Source: Pelargonium cotyledonis
Taxonomy: Eukaryota > Streptophyta > Magnoliopsida > Geraniales > Geraniaceae
DNA length: 22,346 nt
Direction: 5' to 3'
Assembly: GCA_036897625.1 (NCBI GenBank)
Contig: JAYMTA010001017.1
Span: 1-22,346, forward strand
Both the position numbers and the translations under genes were made by a program. The notes under the pieces are model-generated. The model made no database searches, was not told the origin of the DNA, and saw only the letters and a program-made list of their open reading frames with translations. This document shows, one piece after another, positions 18,598-22,346 of this stretch (position 1 is its first letter; every line of letters starts with the position of its first letter).

Positions 18598-20096
18598 TTA
18601 TATATCGAAGGTTGGACCCAAGTCGCCAATTAAGATGGCCAAATCCATAAAAGCTTGCATGGTAGGCAAAGCAATTTCGTAAGGACATTCCCGCGAAAAC
18701 CCAACTTTGCCGGCTTGTCTAACTCCTCTAAGCACACTTTAAACCTTTTATGGCATGTTACATTTATCATACCTGCCAACCAAACAAACATATTTAGAGA
18801 AGCCTCTTGTAATGACATCATTATATCAATAGTTAAAAGTGAAAATTAATGGTACCCATTGTTATAATAACTTAAACAGTAGATCGAGCCGACTCGGTTG
18901 CCAGAAATCACAATCGATTGTAGTTACCAGGTTCTTCCAAAACAATAAAAAAATATGTCTATGCTCTTTTAAGTTGTTTATGACTACAATGATCCACTAT
19001 ATATCTTAGATTGGGTGTCAAAAGAGCCATTATCGAGATTGGTGTATCTACTGTACATGATCTTTTGAGTAATGGATACATAAGATCTCATAAATGTGCT
19101 ACTCTAATTAATGCTTGTAGGGCTAAAATTGAGTTTACGGGGAAATTGTTTAGGCTTATTCCAGGAGAAACCAATTTCGTCACCAACTTTTATGGCCACG
19201 CGTATTCTCGCCACTCGAATTTGTAATATTTAAAACGCACCCGCATGTAGGTTGTTTGTACTTATTGAATAATGATGTTATATATGAGTTGTGTAACCAA
19301 CATACTTATTTTTGTGGGATCAATTCTTTTTAATTAAGCACCTAGTTTTGGAAGGAAAACAAAAAAGGAAATACTCATAAAATTAGCTGTAATCCATCTA
19401 AGGATTTCACCAACAATTTGAAAAATCTTGGTAGTGAAATATTGAAATTGAAACGCAAAACCAGGTAGGGGACAATGAAAATTGATTGGGAAGTGCATGC
19501 GTATTGTTAAGTATTGAAACTATGACTCAAAAGCAAGCATCACAAGCATATAATAGGACAATTTTAAGCAAAACAGACGTGGCAACCACTCACCAAATCA
19601 TTTATAGTAAAATGAAATGAATCCAGAATTCAAATTTATAAAGCAAAAAAAAGTACCATGGTTGCCAACACAATCGTCATGTATCTGGCAACAAGCATCG
19701 GCGTCATCGCACGGTTCTTCTCCGGCGCACCCCGTGTGCCCCAATCCGCAGTACTTTCCGTATCGAATCGAAGCAGCTAATAATAAAATCGTTAACACAT
19801 GTTCGAGTCTCGATTGTTACGCTCGTTGATAATAAAAAAGTGAAGAACACGGGTCGTGTAGATAGAGAGGTTGACTTACTATTACAGTTTTCTGCAATGC
19901 ATGTTCTGCAACATCCCAGCTGCAAATGCAATGTCATGATCAACATCAAGCAAAATTGATTGTACGTATAATTAATATAAAGTGTACATTACATACATAA
20001 AATAATATATATTACCGGATAAGAATGGAAATTAGCGTTGGAGACGTCGGTGACAATGGCGAGGAAGATGAAAACGAAGGCCGATGGTGCATCCAT
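18598..20096 (-). CDS. PLA2: Secretory phospholipase A2, plant type, with a frameshift in the last exon
   Basis: Plant low-molecular-weight secretory PLA2 cleaves the sn-2 acyl chain of phospholipids and needs calcium. Exons 20016-20096, 19880-19919, 19657-19776 and 18598-18772 have GT..AG borders and compatible phases. A signal peptide of about 21 residues (hydrophobic FVFIFLAIV) is followed by a Cys-rich mature part. The calcium loop YGKYCGLGHTGCAG is at 46-59 and the active site DACCQIHDDC has His73-Asp74. In exon 4 CHKRFKVCLEEL is normal, but after GF at residue 106 the frame is lost at the AAAA run 18696-18699. As written the protein ends at 18630 (127 aa). The family-like C-terminus (CPYEIALPTM) sits in the neighbouring frame up to the TAA at 18598. 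A lost T in the run explains it. Either a young pseudogene or a sequencing error; the catalytic part is intact. Expected length would be about 138 aa, near PLA2-alpha/beta. Confidence 0.85.
19011..19226 (+). mobile_element. Degenerate LINE RNase H-like fragment inside PLA2 intron 3
   Basis: A 71-codon plus-strand frame, antisense to the host gene. It reads AIIEIGVSTVHDLLSNG, then SHKCATLINACR, then IPGETNFVTNFYGHAY. This follows the plant LINE RNase H-like pattern in order and spacing: E-x-D-x-x-x-V-x-x-L-L-x-x-G, S-H-x-C-x-x-L-I-x-x-C-R, and R-E-A-N-x-V-A-D-x-L-A-x-x-A. The catalytic Asp residues are replaced (G for D, T for A-D), so it is dead. The host intron is 884 bp, much longer than the other PLA2 introns. 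Confidence 0.5.
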
Positions 20097-22346
20097 ATGC
20101 CCGTGCCTAAGCTGCATTATTTATTTATTTTTATTGATTGTTATTGTTCTATATGAACGTCAATCTCCTCTAGGGTTCTATGGATGGTGTTTTTTTTTTG
20201 TACGCGAGCGCGCAAAAGTTGAAAGTCAGGAAATGTTGTGATCAGAAAGGTGCACACAGACATCTTTTGCGGTTCAAACTACGGTGACCATCCATACAAA
20301 AATGGAGGGGCTAGTAAATTATAAGAAGGAGGAGTATACAGACATGTATTTTATTTACATTTATTTTTCATGTATTTGGTATAACTAATGAAAATATTTA
20401 GGATAAATACTATTTTTAGTATTTAAACGTTTATGAGTTATACACTAACAAGTTGTAAAAGCTTATTATAATACGTCAAATCTTACGAAAAAAATTTAAT
20501 CAATTTTTTTTCGGAAGATTTATAACAAAATAGGTACAAAATATTAACGTTTCTAATAAATTTATTAAAATATTAAAACTTATTCATTTTTTATTCTAAA
20601 CATTTTCAATAGTTATATGAAATCAGAGCCCATTTTCTACAGTAATATTCTAGAAGCTTAGCCCAGATCAGCCCAGTCCATATTTTTAGAAGCCCATTTT
20701 CTTTACTTAATCAAGTTTAAATGAGTCCATAGAATTAGGTTTGAGTTTAAAATAACCGGCCCAATTCACTGCAATTTTGATGAAAATTAAGGTTTTCCCA
20801 AGGCTACATTTGATTATCGGTGCGTTTGCAGTCTCTTGGGCTGACGCTTGATATATACTAATTATGGTATCCTTCGTTTAGATAGCGAGCTTTTATTTAA
20901 TAGCAATTTAATGTTGTATTTAGTTTGTGTATCAACCGTGTAGATTCGTGATTAGTTTTTTTCGACTGGAGTGTGCACAAAGCTATAGGAGCCCTCAAAT
21001 CAACCTTAGGGTTTGCTACCAAATTAAATTGCATGCGTGGAAGGGGGGAGGGGGCAACCACTGTCACGCTATCATCTTAAATTTCATGTTCAATCGTTTC
21101 CAATTTTTCACGCTCTTCGGGTGGAGGGGGAGGATTCTCCCGTGCCTTCAGGTATAAATTTTTCAGGTTGTTTTAGTCTTTGTGGCCCAACTTGGTAATC
21201 CTCATTCAATAACGACATGACCACTAGGGCGACAAGACTCTCTCTGCCAAGTTGTAAAACATCTGCATTCTCTAATACACGAACTTACAATATCAACTCA
21301 AAGTAGAACAACTTCTTAACGGTCGACACACGACTTGATTGCATTTGTCACTTACTTCAACATACTCGATTTCAAATGCAATCAATAATAAAACATATCC
21401 TGCATGTAATTATTTCAGTTAAGATATTGCTTGATTCCCAATCACCAAAGTGAGCTGTTTTGGAAAATATTTGGGCATCCCCAAACAAAAATGTGAAAAA
21501 TAATTTCTTCATGAATCATGCCATAGCCTATAAAAATGGACATAAAAATTCATAGCTAGGTAGCTAGCTAGATTCATCGTTAGCCAATCATTTATATTTT
21601 AATTGGTCAAGAACCAATCAAACTTTGGTTCTATATGGTGCAACCCAAAGATGAAAATGGCAAATTTTTATCCAGCTGTCCAGTTTGATATGGTCGGGAC
21701 CGAAAGAGAAAAAAGGACGTGAACATTACTTGGCAGATGGTAGATTCTGAGGCACAAGATCCAGATTTTTGGAGCTTGTCTTGTCTCTAGCTACACTAAT
21801 CAACCCTAGCTCCTACTTTATCTAAGCTCGTTTTTATCGATCTGTCACACCCATATTGGTCTATATATGCTATATTACAATTAATTACTTCTATTTTTTA
21901 TCTTTAACTAGGCCTAGTGCACCAATCAATATAAGCACGACATGTTTAATTAGGTATCGAGTTGCATGGTCCAACACGTATGATCATGATATAATTATGA
22001 ACACAAAAAATGAATACTGCACGTTTAATACAGTAGTGATACTATGTGAAATCTGGATTCCGTTTGATGGGTTATTATCTTTTCTATTTGACACCATGTG
22101 ATCTATCATACATGTTAAGTTAATGGTTTGTAATAATTTACCCATTTGAGGTGTTTTTCTCTCCATAAAAATCGATTGATATGAGCTATCACAACTTATA
22201 TATCGATCATTTTCATCGCGTCAAATTAAGATGGATGTAGAAACTTTGTTTGAATTGTAATTATTGTACTGTAGTTTACAATGTTTTTCAATGGGTCACC
22301 TCATTGTTGACAAGCAGACATTTATGTATTTATAGAAAAAAAAACT
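20097..22346. other. Intergenic right flank, no gene supported
   Basis: About 2.2 kb. The part next to 20096 is the PLA2 upstream region. At 20655-20845 several GCCCA/TGGGC words cluster, and a telo-box (ttagggttt) is at 21006-21014. A G-rich stretch at about 21040-21135 is followed by a donor-like CAG|GTATAA at 21151. This could be the start of a plus-strand gene, but no coding frame with a recognisable domain follows before the window ends. A (TAGC)-rich word run lies near 21555-21570. The rest is plain AT-rich DNA. Confidence 0.35.

Overview
This window is nuclear DNA from a flowering plant, almost certainly a eudicot. The genes have many short introns with GT..AG borders in AT-rich sequence. 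Proteins and gene order resemble Arabidopsis, and there are plant-type telo-box, E2F and TATA promoter motifs and small retroelement fragments. I cannot name the species.

Layout. 341-577 (+) is a fragment of a LINE-type retrotransposon (reverse transcriptase zinc-binding region). 861-4761 (-) is a complete ten-exon type B histone acetyltransferase (HAT1/HAG2, 467 aa) with two E2F-type sites just upstream. 6153-7941 (-) is ribosomal protein eL28 (147 aa), with a 5'-UTR intron, TATA box and telo-box. 8445-8516 (+) is tRNA-Pro(TGG), head to head with the eL28 promoter. 9001-10928 (-) is a two-exon F-box/LRR protein (448 aa). 11470-11722 holds two adjacent tRNA-derived SINE-like copies. 12070-16656 (-) is a seven-exon IST1-like ESCRT regulator with a very long Ser-rich last exon and one frameshift. 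18598-20096 (-) is a four-exon secretory phospholipase A2 with a one-base frameshift in its last exon and a LINE RNase H fragment in its third intron. The rest is intergenic, with no gene I can support.

The most interesting structure is in intron 2 of the eL28 gene. Four diverged copies of one unit lie on the host strand. Each has a C box (GTGATGA) and a D box (CTGA) exactly 81 nt apart, measured from the first C-box base to the last D-box base, and each keeps the segment just before the D box. This looks like an intronic C/D box snoRNA array; a fifth copy has decayed. The conserved guide segment can pair for about ten bases with 25S rRNA near the peptidyl-transferase A-loop, going by my memory of that rRNA.

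The order eL28, F-box/LRR, IST1-like, PLA2 matches, as I remember it, the Arabidopsis block At4g29410 to At4g29470, so this is probably an old conserved neighbourhood. HAG2 lies elsewhere in Arabidopsis. The genes have no shared pathway: they are independent housekeeping genes (histone acetylation, translation, ubiquitin ligase, endosomal sorting, lipid hydrolysis).
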